A stretch of DNA of 64,000 nt from Lucinisca nassula (GCA_963580285.1 OY757013.1:153315900-153379899), one strand, 5' to 3'. Positions 10,287 through 21,162 are shown, numbered from the stretch's first letter. The notes: generated by a model from the letters alone, not told the origin. Translations and numbers: made by a program.

Positions 10287-10352
10287 TATTATTGTTACTC
10301 CTCCTTACCTGGATTTTTGGAAAAAGTCAAGTTGCATTGCAGACTTAGTGGT

Positions 10353-10584
10353 ACGGGCCTCCGTGGCCTAGTGGTTAAGAGCGCTGACTCTTGATCATTA
10401 GGTCTCTCACCGCTGTGGTTCGAGCCTCGCTCGGGTCATATGTGAGACGCCAAGTTCTGCAACGGAAGGTCAGGTGGTTTTTCACCGGGTACTCCGGTTT
10501 TCGCCCACCTCTGATTAACGATCGGCTCGATATGAGTGAAATAATCTTGAAAGGACCGTAAAACCAAAACCGCCCCCCAAAAAA
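10353..10584 (+). mobile_element. SINE-C (tRNA-derived), 12-bp target duplication
   Basis: Head GGGCCTCCGTGGCCTAGTGG contains an A-box-like element, and GGTTCGAGCC is a B box. A conserved body (GACGCCAAGTTCTGCAACGG) leads to an A-rich tail. The duplication AGACTTAGTGGT lies at 10341-10352 and 10585-10596. Confidence 0.9.
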
Positions 10585-10596
10585 AGACTTAGTGGT

Positions 10597-11209
10597 GAGA
10601 TTGTGCCTAAAATGAAATATGAACAAAAATGAAAAAATAACAATGACATAAGCATTTAACTGATTAAAGCTTGGAATGAAGTATCAGTGATAAGTAAAAT
10701 AAAGAAAAAATGTATGATAGTGCATCATATAGCACACGGAAATACTTGCTGTCAAGGTATGGTCAGTTACGAGACAATGAAACTGTGATGACTCGGTCAC
10801 CTTTGGGATGATGAAAATATGTTCAAGACGGTGGTAGTTTGAGCCACTGGGGAATATTTGTAGAGCCATGTCAGTAGGCATATTACTTATGTAGAATATT
10901 GAGGTCATTCTAATGAGTAAACATAACATACTAATGGCTCGGGCAAATATTGCTCTCAGGTGGGGAATATGTGATCCCATATTTCCCGTCAAGAATCAAA
11001 ATAACTTACATTATCTGAACTATATGCATATCGATATCTGGACCTATGGTACAGTCCAGAACAGTTTGGGATTAGCCATTCTGTATTGTTATCAAAGTTT
11101 CACTGAAGTACAAATTCTTAAAACACTATTGCTGGGAATCAAAATAAAATCCATTTTATTGAAAGCAGAACAATACTTTAGGGTATAAATGTGTTCAAAA
11201 TTGTCATTT
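10597..11209. other. Intronic sequence, nothing recognised
   Basis: Two overlapping open frames on opposite strands (10684-10992 and 10913-11188) show no motif, splice-site or homology support that I can see. Confidence 0.4.
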
Positions 11210-11880
11210 CTTCAGAAGCCATCTGATCTGGATCTACACTGTTTGCAAAGTAGTGGTTGTCATGTACAGCAGGATAAAGGTTATGGAGTGATTTCTTTAC
11301 TGTGAGAGTGAGCCCCTGGTTTCAAGGGGCTCAGTAACCAGAAAAGGAACATGGACGTCATGAAAAGCAAAACAAAAAATGCTGAAAAATGCCACATGCA
11401 TCTAGCCCCTTATAGCCCTTTCAACCCGTAGATCAGTACAGTTAGCTTTGCAACCTGTGTAAATTTAGATGAGAAGGCTTGTAACTATCTATCTAATCAG
11501 GATTTACACTGTTTGTCATCGTGTTATGATTTTGTCCAAACCCACAATTTCAATGAATGGATGGATGTCTTCAAATTTAAAGATTGAATAGTCCACTTCA
11601 GAAATTCGGGAATGAAAGGTTTAAGCTTATATGAAAATGTAAAAATGAAATGTAAAAACTGGCAAATTTTCATACCACAGATATAACTCTGAAGATGCCA
11701 ATCACAACAATTGTCATCCACTTTGTTGTCTGTTGATTGACATAGAAGTCATCATTGCAAACTGTGGACCAAGATCAAACTGCTCCTGATCAGGGTCCAC
11801 ACTGCTTGTCTGTTTGCAAAAATGTTTTCAAAAAGTTTGCAAGAAGATGCAGCAGCGACTTAAACAGACATTTTCAGCTA
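11210..11880. repeat. P2 and P3 fragments in intron
   Basis: A P2 half-element at 11210-11283 (AGAAGCCATCTGATCTGGAT), a diverged P-type half near 11430-11525 (ATCAGGATTTACACTGTTTG), and a P3 piece at 11750-11880 (CAAACTGTGGACC / GGGTCCACACTG). The remainder is unassigned AT-rich DNA. Confidence 0.5.
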
Positions 11881-11885
11881 CAGTT

Positions 11886-13003
11886 TTTGTCGTGCCTTCT
11901 GTTAGCATGGCGCGATATAGGCGCCCGGTTTTCCATCCGCTTGTCCGTTTGTCAAGGCGTCAACATTTGTGACCGCTCTAGCGTTCCCCCAAATGGTCAA
12001 GTTTATTTCTCAAGAACTATAAGAGCTTCATTAATGGTACTTGGTACAAACTTGTATCTGTGGATGGCAACTTAAATGCAAGAATCCATATTTGACCTTG
12101 ACCTACATTTCATGGTTCACTGACTTTGTAAAATATTGTGGCCACCCTAGTGTTCAACCTAATGGTCAAGTTTATTTCTCAAGAACTATAAGAGCTTCAT
12201 TCATGATACTTGGTACAAACTTGTATCTGGGGATTGTAACTTAAATGCAAGCATCCATATTTGACCTTGACCTATATTTCATGGTTCACTGACTTTGTAA
12301 AATATTGTGACCACCCTAGTGTTCACCCTAATGGTTGTTTATTTCTCAAGAACTATAAGAGCTTCATTCATGATACTTTGTACAAACTTGTATCTGGGGA
12401 TGGTTACTAAAATGCAAGCATCCATATTTGACCTTGACCTACATTTCATGGTTCATTGACTTAGTAAAATATTGCGACCACCCTAGCATTCACCCTAATG
12501 GTCAAGTTTATTTCTTAAGAACTATAAGAGATTCATTATTGATATTTTGTACAAACTTGTATCTAGGGATGGCAATTTTAATTCAAGCATCCATATTTGA
12601 CCTTGACCTACATTTTATGATTCACTGACTTTGTGAAATATTGCGACCAGCCTAGTGTTCACCCTAATGGTCAAGCTCATTTAAAAAGAGCTATAAGAGC
12701 TTTATTAATGATACTTGGTTCAAACTTGTATCTAGGGATGACAATTTTAATGCAAGCATCCATATTTGACCTTGACCTAAATTTCATGGTTCACTGACTT
12801 AGTGAACTAGTGTTCGACCTGATGTTTAAGTTCATTTCTCAACAGCTGTTAGAGTTTCATTAATGATACTTGGTACAAGCTTGCATCTAGGAATGGTAAC
12901 TTTTATGGAAGCATTAATATTTGACCTTTTCCTAGATTACATGGTTTGTTGACTTTGCGCCCACACAGGCGCAACATAGCCTTTGGCGGAATTCTTGTTC
13001 TTG
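11886..13003. repeat. HTA-C element with internal tandem array
   Basis: Opens GCCTTCTGTTAGCATGGCGC then GGCGCCCGGTTTTCC and TTGTCCGTTTGTC. It continues with about six units of roughly 169 bp built on AAGTTTATTTCTCAAGAACT and TTTGACCTTGACCTACATTT. It closes GCGCCCACACAGGCGCAACA ... GGCGGAATTCTTGTTC. The second copy is at 28803. Short ORFs of 66 codons are frame noise from the array. Confidence 0.75.
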
Positions 13004-13020
13004 GTGTCTGAAGGTTTAAA

Positions 13021-13184
13021 GATAAGCCTCCGTGGTGTAGTGGTTATGCTACTCGTCTTGTAAACCAGGGGTCGCAGGATCGATCTCGGGCTTCTCCAGA
13101 CTTTTGGATGAGTCTTTTAACCGAGGTCCCGTCTCCGTATGACCCTAGCTGTTGGTCAGACGTAAAGCTCAAACACTCACTCAC
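13021..13184 (+). mobile_element. SINE-D (tRNA-derived), 14-bp target duplication
   Basis: Head GCCTCCGTGGTGTAGTGGTT (A-box-like), B-box-like region GTCGCAGGATCGATCTC, tail ATGACCCTAGCTGTTGG then ACTCACTCACT. The duplication TCTGAAGGTTTAAA is at 13007-13020 and 13185-13198. The insertion lies directly beside the HTA-C end. Confidence 0.88.
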
Positions 13185-13413
13185 TCTGAAGGTTTAAACG
13201 TGTGCATAAAAATTGAAGTTCTCATATAAAATGGTATTTCAGAGCTTCAGTGTTTTCTTTAGGTGGAAATCAATTTTTTAAATCATGGCAAAAACATCTT
13301 CCGACTGAAATGGATAGATGTTGAAGATAGAGTTTCTTCTTTCTTTTCAAATTGTACCCCACTGAATTCTTTTTCACATAGCCCTCTCAAAGAAGGGAGA
13401 CAGATATTTCCAG

Positions 13414-13857
13414 GGTTAACCCATTGCATGTGGAGGAAACTAAGCCTGTCCAGGAACCGCAGTGCGAGGCGGACCGTCCATGCTAATAAACCCCTATTGG
13501 TTTCATTGGGCGACAGGGCTTGAGATGTCATTTCATCTCAATGTCGGGTAAAAGTCCCACAAAATTGGAAGCAACGTCTCCAAAATGACCTTTACAGTGT
13601 TGACGGGGACGTTAAACCTCAAATCAACCAACCAAATTGCATGTGGAAAAATCCTAAAGTGGTACCGTGGCAAACAGTGCAGGTCCAGATCAGACGCCGC
13701 AGAATGCGGCGTCTGATCAGGGCCTACACTATTTGCTAACAGAATTTTCAGTAACAAATAGAATAAAATGAAAAAGTAGGATGGACACCCCTTATATGAC
13801 AGATGGACTTTTTCAGCATATAGCAATGGAAGAGTCCACTAGTATACAATGGGTTAA
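13414..13857. repeat. P4 palindromic element split by SINE-A
   Basis: Left end TTAACCCATTGCATGTGGA. It resumes at 13636 as ATTGCATGTGGAAAAATCC and continues through the hairpin GGCAAACAGTGCAGGTCC / GGGCCTACACTATTTGC to GTATACAATGGGTTAA. Confidence 0.8.
13435..13635 (+). mobile_element. 5'-truncated SINE-A with 12-bp target duplication
   Basis: Only the 3' two thirds of SINE-A is present (from GGAAACTAAGCCTGTCCAGG to CAAATCAACCAACCA), between perfect copies of ATTGCATGTGGA at 13423-13434 and 13636-13647. 5' truncation with a target duplication indicates insertion by LINE-type reverse transcription. Confidence 0.85.
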
Positions 13858-13885
13858 ATGAAAGTTACTGTTATTCATATTACAG

Positions 13886-14034
13886 AGCTCTTGCTGTCAA
13901 GAGAAAGACCGAGGCTGAGAAGGAAGAGAAGAGACGGCAACTTATTTTAGCTAGGAGACGGGAGAAACAAAGAGAGGCAACTGAGAGGTTCCAGAGAGCC
14001 CATATTTCCTCCAGGCCATCTAGCAGCAGCAGTG
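13886..14034 (+). CDS. CEP126: CEP126-like, exon b (basic coiled coil)
   Basis: Acceptor TTACAG at 13880-13885, donor GTCAGT at 14035. After completing the split codon it reads ALAVKRKTEAEKEEKRRQLI then LARRREKQREATERFQRAHI, ending in a serine run (phase 2 in, phase 1 out). Alternating K/R and E with heptad spacing predicts a continuous coiled coil. EATERFQRAHIS corresponds to EVTEKFQRAHVP in vertebrate CEP126 as I recall it, the strongest single match for naming the gene. It is too short and GC-normal to be seen as a long ORF. Confidence 0.88.
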
Positions 14035-14164
14035 GTCAGTATTAGATTGACAAGACAAATGATTAAATGATTTCAGTGAGGAAATATGTCATGAAAAAAG
14101 ACAACAAAAAAAAACATGCTGCTATGTTGTACCCCAAGCCCAGTTGTTTCAACAGTTTCGGTAT

Positions 14165-14466
14165 TTTTTGGTTGGTTTGGAGTTTAACAGCCCCTTATTC
14201 ACTATTCAGGTCATACTGAATCACCACACTTTTCCTGGGCAAACTTATACATAAGGTTACTCTGTATAGTGCACATTCTTTCACCAGAAACTGACAACTG
14301 CCCTTCTTGAATCAGGGAAAGGGAAAGAAAGACCGTAAAAAAGATTTCATGATCAATCTCCATGAAAGAAGTTTGCTGACGTGGCAGGCATCAAACTCGC
14401 GGGGACCTGATTATCAGTCAGATGTGCATCCGGCTGAGCTACTAAGGCTGGCCAACAGTTTTAGGA
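14165..14466 (-). mobile_element. SINE-B, near full length
   Basis: On the minus strand: head GGCCAGCCTTAGTAGCTCAG, B-box-like GAGTTTGATGCC, body GGAGATTGATCATGAAATC, tail TGTTAAACTCCAAACCAAC. About 300 bases. Confidence 0.75.
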
Positions 14467-14690
14467 ATATCACTGGCACTTACAGTATTGTTCAATGGAG
14501 CATATCATATTGTAATCCATTTCAGATGAGAAAACTGTGGCAAATAGTGCAGGCCAAGAATAATTTAGCTTATTTATTGTTTGAAACATAGGTTGAATCA
14601 CCTCAGCAAGGTAATTCTAACATGTACATGTACCCACCACATACAGTTTAATGGAAAAATAAGAATACTTTTTCCAAAATTATCCTTGAT

Positions 14691-14903
14691 AACCCATTTA
14701 GTACCAGAAACCCCAAAATGGATACCCTGACAAACAGTGCAGGCCCAGATCAGAACATGGCATCTTATCAGGGCCTCCACTGTTTGCAAAAAGTTCAGTC
14801 ATTTTCCAAATAAATTTTGAAGAACAACCAGACAACCCTAAATTTTGAAATGAACTCCTGCAATATATAAGAAGGAAGATTCCATTTGGTACAAAAAGGG
14901 TTT
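14691..14903. repeat. P1 palindromic element
   Basis: AACCCATTTAGTACCAGAAA ... CCATTTGGTACAAAAAGGGT, with core GACAAACAGTGCAGGCCC / GGGCCTCCACTGTTTGC. Confidence 0.75.
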
Positions 14904-15113
14904 AACCTTTAACCTGCTGAATATTCAATTAAGCCACACTCATTTCTGACTTTGAACCAATCAGACTACTTGATGCAGCTTATTTCTACATATTCATAAA
15001 CTGAATGTCAAACTGTGTAGATCCTGATCAGATGGCTTCTTCAGAAGCCATCTGATCTGGATCTACACTGTTTGCAAAGATAGGGCTTGTCGCCTACAGC
15101 AGGGTAAAGGTTA
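14904..15113. repeat. P2 palindromic element
   Basis: TTAACCTTTAACCTGCTGAA to CAGCAGGGTAAAGGTTAA around GATGGCTTCTTCAGAAGCCATC. It sits directly between a P1 and a P4 copy. Confidence 0.75.
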
Positions 15114-15337
15114 ACTCATTGTATGCAGGGAAACCCCTAAAAAGGTACCTTTGCAAACAGTGCAGGCCCTGATCAGACGCCACAGAATGTGGCGTCTGAT
15201 CAGGGCCTGCACTATTCGCTAACAGAATTTTCCATCAAAAATAGAATAAAAACAAAAAAAAAGCCTTTCACCCTTCTATGACAAAAGGACTTGTCCAACC
15301 TATAGCATTTGGAAGAGTCCACTAGTATACAATGGGT
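15113..15337. repeat. P4 palindromic element
   Basis: AACTCATTGTATGCAGGGAA ... GTATACAATGGGT, with hairpin GATCAGACGCCACAGAATGT / GGCGTCTGATC. Its right end is only 43 bases before the acceptor of the next exon and supplies the false ATG at 15332. Confidence 0.75.
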
Positions 15338-15380
15338 GAAGCTATGATTGACAGTATCAGTTTCTGTTTTTCCAATGCAG

Positions 15381-16288
15381 GAAAATGGTCACCAACACAA
15401 GTCAACACAACACGTCTTGAAGATGCTTTAAGGATTGTCAGGGGTAGCCCAAGAACCAGCTCCGCAAAGAGTATGGGACACACAAGCCCAACCAGGACCT
15501 TCTACAGGCAGGACTCAGACCCTGTCAACAAAAGATATTTCAATAAATATGCCCATCCAACTACTATCTCAGCTATGACTAATGAAAGCCTGCGTGAAAA
15601 ACAAGCTGCTCTCCACAATAAATCTTTGCGTAACCTGACAAACAGTCGAAGTCTGTTTGAACAACAGTTAGAATCTCACCAGCAGCAGGTTATTCATCAA
15701 CAGCAGAAGGCATTACAAGATTTTAATGAGCAGGTGCTGAATGAAATAGGAGTAGAAAGGCCTATGGACAGTACATTAAATGGGCAAACTTTGGAAAGAT
15801 CTGATACAAGTAGCCTTTCAAGTGCGGACAGTTTAGAAGAGACAGCATCAAATGATACACTCAGAGAAAGTGTGGATCTTGATTCTTTTATAGCTTTACA
15901 GTGTGGGACTGTTGATCAACCAAATGAAACTAATGGTGCTGCTACCAATGCAACAAAAACAAATGGAAATAAAACTGTAAAGTTTGCTGAAACAGGACAA
16001 GCTGATAATAGTAACATTACTGGTAAAATGGGTCTGGGAACTCAGGGTCAGAATGAGTTTGATACTGGTTCAAGATCAGGTTCCGTTGGAATGGCTAATC
16101 GTACACAGACTAATGATGCATATAATGCCCAGCGTAAGGCAGAGCTTACAGCACAGAAGCTACAAGAAGAGAAACAGAAGTACTATCAGCTGAGACAACA
16201 GGAGATAAAGAAACAACTGGAGCAGCAACAGATACAAAAACAACAGTTGTTACAGCAGCAACAACAACAGCAAGAGCTACAACAGAAG
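15381..16288 (+). CDS. CEP126: CEP126-like, exon c (serine-rich and start of Q-rich coiled coil)
   Basis: Acceptor CCAATGCAG at 15372-15380, donor GTAAAA at 16289, phase 1 in, 0 out; about 303 codons. It opens KWSPTQVNTTRLEDALRIV, matching the PPLEEALKQIQ-type segment of CEP126. It then has ALHNKSLRNLTNSRSLFEQQ followed by a HQQQ/ALQDF stretch and SSLSSADSLEE, which aligns by eye with the LKLEETQKLLEDQ ... ETLSSIDSLE region of vertebrate CEP126. Further on is NKTVKFAETG, an RVxF-like motif. The exon ends in a run of Q/K/E (QEIKKQLEQQQIQKQQLLQQ) that continues in the next exon. Reading on past 16288 reaches a stop at 16342 and would break the heptads, so splicing here is preferred. The upstream ATG at 15332 is intron/P4 sequence. 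Confidence 0.9.
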
Positions 16289-17129
16289 GTAAAATTTGAA
16301 GATATAGTACACCAGAACCTCTTAAAATACTACTATTGGTAATATTATTATCAAGATCAAAAGCAGAAACTGTATTATCCAAACAAAAATGCACAGATTT
16401 TGGTCTTTTTTCTATATACTTTACATGTAATAGTAGATTTTAGGATCATTCTATCCAAAAGTCTTGTTAAAATGAACAGTGGCATAAAGAGGCTTGGAAA
16501 GATTGTCAAAAATATTGACCACAATATGGGTCTCTCTGCAGTATCTCCACATCAATTGATGCATTACAGTGAAATTAGTATTCAGCATGATTGGGAGGTG
16601 TGTTAAGTCCAAATAACATTTTGGTGACCTTTAAGCCACTCTGGAACTATCTATAGTCTCTCCACAACTGATATCATCTCTGTATGACCTTAGCTGTTGG
16701 TGAGATGTAAAACTCAAACACTCACTCACTCACTCACTCCACAACTGATAAATGAATTTAAATGACACTCTTAGTATTTAATGTAATTAAGCAGACTTCT
16801 TTCGCATATAAGATTTTGATAAATTGATGGTTTGACCCAATTCACAAGGACACTACCATACTTCGAATTGTTTAGAAAGCACACAACAAAATTTTTGAGA
16901 ACGCAGCTCGTTAGATTAGGTACTTATTGTAGAGCTTCTAGATTATAGGTGGGATTTTGATGACCTTAACCCAGTTTGCAAGGTCACTGAGGAACTTAGT
17001 TACCATTGCTCACAATGTGGTCCAGATCAACAGATTGAGTGTCTCTTTATATTTCAGAGGCCATGGTAAGATAAGAGAGAACAGCTGACCAAAAAAAAAT
17101 CCTGTCACTCTGCCTCACTGCTAGAGCCC
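16289..17129. other. Intron segment with a SINE-D tail fragment
   Basis: Mostly unassigned. At about 16666-16740 there is a SINE-D 3' piece (TGTATGACCTTAGCTGTTGG, then ACTCACTCACTCACTC). Confidence 0.55.
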
Positions 17130-18235
17130 TGCAAGTTTAAAGCTGGACATGTGCAACAAGCTTAAAGCTGGCAATGTACAACAAGCTTAAAACTGGCCAT
17201 GCGTAACAAGCTTAAAGCTGGCCATGTGTATCAAGCTTAAAACTGGCCATTTGCAACAAACTTAAAACTGGCCATTTGTAGCAAGCTTAAAGCTGACCAT
17301 GTGCAACAAAAAGCTGGCCATGTGCAACAAGCTTAAAGATGGCCATGTGCAACAAGCTTAAAGCTGGTCATGTGCAACAAGCTTAAAGCTCGTCATGTAT
17401 AACAAGTTTTAAGCTGGCCATGTGCAACAAGCTTAAAGCTGGCCATGTGCAATAAGCCTAAAGCTGGCCATGTGCAACAAGCTTAAAGCTGGCCTGTTGC
17501 AACAAGCTTAAAGCTGGTCCTGTGTAACAAGCTTAAAGCTGGCTATGTGCAACAAGCTTGAAACTGGTCATGTGCACTAGCTTAAAGCTGGCCACATGCA
17601 TTAACTTGATTAAGCTTTAAAATGGCCATGTGCAACAAGCTTTAAAATGGCCATGTGCAACAAGCTTAAAGCTGGCCATGTGCAACAAGCTTAAAGCTGG
17701 CCATGTGCAACAAGCTTAAAGCTGGTCCTGTGTAACAAGCTTAAAGCTGGCCATGTGCAACAAGCTTAAAGCTGGTCCTGTGTAACAAGCTTAAAGCTGG
17801 CTATGTGCAACAAGCTTAAAGCTGACCACATGCATTAACTTGATTAAGCTTTAAACTGGGCATGTGCAACAAGCTTTAAAATGGCCATGTGCAACAAACT
17901 TAAACCTGGCCATATGCAACAAGCTATCAACTGACCATTTGCAACCAGCTGGCCCTGTGGAACAAACTTAAGACTGGTCATGTGCAACATGCTTAAAGCT
18001 GGTTATGTGCAGCAGGCTTAGAACTGGTCTTATTGCAGCAACATGCTTAAAACTGGCCATGTACAACAAACTTTAAGCTGGCCATGTGCAGCAAACTCAA
18101 AACTGGCTATGTGCAGCAAGCTTGAAACTGACCATATTGCAGCAACATGCTTAAAACTGGCCATGTTGCAACAAGCTCAAAACTGGCCATGTGCAACAAG
18201 TTTAAAACTCGCCTTGTGCAACAAGCTAAAACAAC
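17130..18235. repeat. 25-bp minisatellite (about 44 units)
   Basis: Tandem units of the form AAGCTTAAAGCTGGCCATG + TGCAAC, about 25 bases, with point variants and some longer spacer variants (TGCATTAACTTGATT twice, at about 17596 and 17832). The repeat of that variant indicates block duplication inside the array. The 100-codon frame at 18043 is a by-product. Confidence 0.9.
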
Positions 18236-18435
18236 TAGATAAGGCTGTGAGGAGATACATTTGGTATAGAAGCTATTCCTTTATTAAAGAATTCTGCCAC
18301 AGTTTTGGTAACTATATACTGACTTCCAAGAGACACCCTGTTTAGATTAGGATTCAGAATGTTGAATCAGGAAATTAAAGAGAAGAACCTTTTTTTCAGT
18401 GGAGCTTGTAGTACAGGAAAGGAAATAGTTAGTTT

Positions 18436-18655
18436 CTTCTTAACCCTTGACCTGCTGAATATTTATATATGCCACACCCACTACTGATTATCAACCAATC
18501 AGATTACTTGATGCAGATTATTGCAACAAATTTATGAGCTAAATGACAAACAATGAAGATCCTGATCAGATGGCTTCTTCAGAAGCCATCTGATCTGGAT
18601 CTTCATTGTTTGAAAGATAAGACATATCCAGGCTCAGCAGGACAAGGGTTAAAAT
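18436..18655. repeat. P2 palindromic element
   Basis: TTAACCCTTGACCTGCTGAA ... GCAGGACAAGGGTTAA with the hairpin GATGGCTTCTTCAGAAGCCATC. Confidence 0.75.
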
Positions 18656-19205
18656 TGGGGACTTTCCCAGTTCAAACCATTTATCTTAAGTCCTCAGTAG
18701 CTGGGAGTCAGATGCATGTTTGACTGGTGGTCAGTATGGCAAGTTAGATACCTGCTTGGTCAGCAACATTCTTCAATGGAGATTGATCATGAAATCTTTC
18801 CTATGCTCATTCCCTACCTTCAGCTGATGCAAGAAGTGCAGTTCTCTGTTTCTGGCAAGTGAATCTGAAATGTATTGGTTAACCGTTCATGTAAAAGGCT
18901 GCTCAGGAAAAGAGTTGTTGCTAACTGACCAGCAATCGACCTCTGTGGCCTAGTGGATAAGAGCACTGACTCTTTATCATTAGGTTTCTCACTGCTGTGG
19001 TTTGTGCCTGACTTGATGGCAAATTATGCAACAGAAGGTCAGGTGGGTTTTCTCTGGGTACTCCGGTTTTTCGCCCACCTTTGATTAACTATTGGCTCAA
19101 TATGAGTGAAAACATGTTGAAAGGGCTGTCAAACCAAAACCAAAAGAAAAAAAAAACTGACCAGCTCCATATGACCTAAGTAGTGGCCATTAAACTCCAA
19201 ACAGA
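18656..19205 (+). mobile_element. SINE-B copy split by SINE-C
   Basis: SINE-B body (GGAGATTGATCATGAAATC, AAGAAGTGCAGTTCTCTGTT) to CTAACTGACCAGC, resuming after the insertion with ACTGACCAGCTCCATATGAC and the tail ATTAAACTCCAAACAGAC. Confidence 0.7.
18934..19155 (+). mobile_element. SINE-C, diverged, 10-bp target duplication
   Basis: Head CGACCTCTGTGGCCTAGTGG, body CTCCGGTTTTTCGCCCACC, A-rich tail. Flanked by ACTGACCAGC at 18924-18933 and 19156-19165. Many C-to-T and G-to-A changes relative to the copy at 29038 suggest an older insertion. Confidence 0.82.
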
Positions 19206-19305
19206 CAAAAACAAAACAAAAAATGTTCATCTTAATACCTTTTGATGGAAGGCAACTATTTTAAAAGATATTTTTGTTTCACTTGTCAATAGCACAGCAA
19301 CATGT

Positions 19306-19483
19306 AAGGTAAGTATTTTGTGATAATTGAAGGATAGTTTTTGTCAAGTCTCCATAAAAATAAAAACCTATGTTGTGGGTATTCATTAGAACTACCTTGC
19401 CGAGGTGGTTCTAATGAGTACCCAAAACATAGGTTTTAATTGAGAAATAAGGAAAACTGTCCTTCATTTATGACAAAATACTT
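19306..19483. repeat. HR palindromic element, complete
   Basis: Inverted ends AAGGTAAGTATTTTGT and (reverse) AAGGCAAGTATTTTGT. The central hairpin is ATGTTGTGGGTATTCATTAG / CTAATGAGTACCCAAAACAT. MITE-like. Confidence 0.7.
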
Positions 19484-19676
19484 GCCTTTTCTGTTGCTAT
19501 GGCAGTACGAGTCTACTCTTAGAGAAAGAATTTGCTCCTTAGGAGTAAATTCTTACTTTTGAGAATAGACCTTATATTTCGATTGGCTTTGTTTACAAGA
19601 AAGCAAACAGGAAGTAGTCAAAGTTGTCTCCTTGATGGCATGTGTATCCATTCAGCTTAATTGCTTTTCCTTGCAG

Positions 19677-20718
19677 GTGCTTGAGCAGCAGCAGAAACAG
19701 CAAGCTCTTCTGCAACAACATTTCCAGAAACAACAAGAGGAACAGCTGGAACGACAACGACAACAGCAAAAACAACTTCAACTGCAACAACAGAAACACC
19801 AGCAGTACATGAATGATCAAGAGAAATCACAAGTTCAGACAGAAAAAATCATTCCAGGTGTAAAGGAAAATGTTCGCCCAAAAGTACATATGAAAGCTTG
19901 GGCCACACCTTCTCCTCATCCCCAAGCCCCCAGTCCCTCTGTGAATACTACACAGCAGAATTTTGTTACCCATGCTAGCCCTTACACCGGAAAGAACACC
20001 CATACTAATGTTACAGTGACCACTTACGATACACCTGTGTCTAATTATAGTGCTTTAAGTGTGACAAGTACAGCCGCTGGTTTGACGGCTGCCATAGGTC
20101 AGCCAGTGCAGTCTGTTCAACCACAGCTGTCTGTTCAACCACAGCAGCAGCAGCCACAGTCTAAAACTGTGAAACAGGAAACAAATGTTTCACTGCTTAG
20201 TGCTCAGACTGGTTCACAGACTTTACAGACAGGAGGGCAGACTGGCACAGATAAAAATCTGTCTTTCTTAGAAACAGTGACAAATAATTTAGATCAAGTG
20301 CAAAATGGTAATGGTAATTCAACTTTACCAAGGTCAAACTCAGAGAGAACAGTGCAATACGAGCCAATACATGGTAAAACTGATACAGAAAAGATAAATA
20401 CTGAAAAGTCTGTGACTGAAACTAAAACACAAACTTCTAACAAGACAGTGCTTAGTTCACCGAAAGTTCCATCATATCAGAGTTACTATGTCAATTCCTA
20501 TGCTGATCGCTATAATGCAACTAAGGTTCCCTATGCTACAGAAACTACTGCTACTCTTGATAGCAGTAAGGCTGATGGAAGCATTGCGAAAGGAACTCTG
20601 GGATTACTTGATGGTCAGTTGTCATTGTTACCAGATGTGCAAGGGACTGAGGATGTAGATACGGCAGATACTGATTCAGTGAGTACACTCTGTGAAGACA
20701 GGGAACCAGAAATCAAAG
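19677..20718 (+). CDS. CEP126: CEP126-like, exon d (Q-rich coiled coil, then low-complexity)
   Basis: Acceptor TTGCAG at 19671-19676, donor GTTAGT at 20719, phase 0 in, 1 out; 347 codons. It begins VLEQQQKQQALLQQHFQKQQ, continuing the glutamine coiled coil of exon c without a break in frame. Next comes VRPKVHMKAWATPSPHPQAP, then a long S/T/Q-rich, poorly ordered region with Q-rich repeats (SVQPQLSVQPQQQQP). The end is acidic (DVQGTEDVDTADTDSVSTLC). CAG and CAA codons are mixed, which limits repeat slippage. The ATG at 19632 belongs to the intron. No catalytic domain is visible, as expected for a scaffold protein. Confidence 0.88.
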
Positions 20719-21162
20719 GTTAGTAAAATAAAGATGAATCTTTCAGCACATTTTGGTTGGTTTGGCATCAGTTGAAGTTTAATGATATCTAAGATTTTTC
20801 TATTTGGGTTTTTGGCTCTTTCATGAAAATTTTTATGTTAAGAACAAATTGTATTCAGAAATGCACAGAAAATGGAGTACCCAGAGAAAAATGTTCCATT
20901 ACAGTGCCAATTAAAGAAATAGCTGTCCAAAAAATACTATTGTCTTACTATGTGAATTGCCTCGCTAGCAAATAATTTAAATGAAATGTAAAACCTGATT
21001 TCTCTTCAAAATAGGACAAAAGATGTGTAGATGTTTTTGAAAACTATGACCATTAAAAGATGGTTCTTTTGCTGTACACAGCCCATTTGTTTGAAGCTAA
21101 TGAAATTAAACCTTGTGATATATTTCAACCACACGGGCCTCAATTGTTCAAAGCCCATTAAC
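20719..21162. other. Intron segment, nothing recognised
   Basis: AT-rich sequence after the exon d donor. No repeat relation within the window was noticed. Confidence 0.4.

Noticed and set aside
10353..10430. tRNA gene at the SINE-C head (also 29041, 13025, 31636)
   Set aside because: A and B boxes are present but the sequence does not fold as a complete tRNA and continues into a SINE body with poly(A) and target duplications.
11755..12628. Series of 66-codon ORFs with a Cys/His-like look (also 29291-30330)
   Set aside because: Repeated frames of the 169-bp HTA-C units, with the frame changing from unit to unit.
15332..15380. ATG at 15332 as start of a 336-codon protein
   Set aside because: The bases up to 15380 are P4 element and a pyrimidine-rich acceptor; the phase matches exon b, so this is an internal exon.
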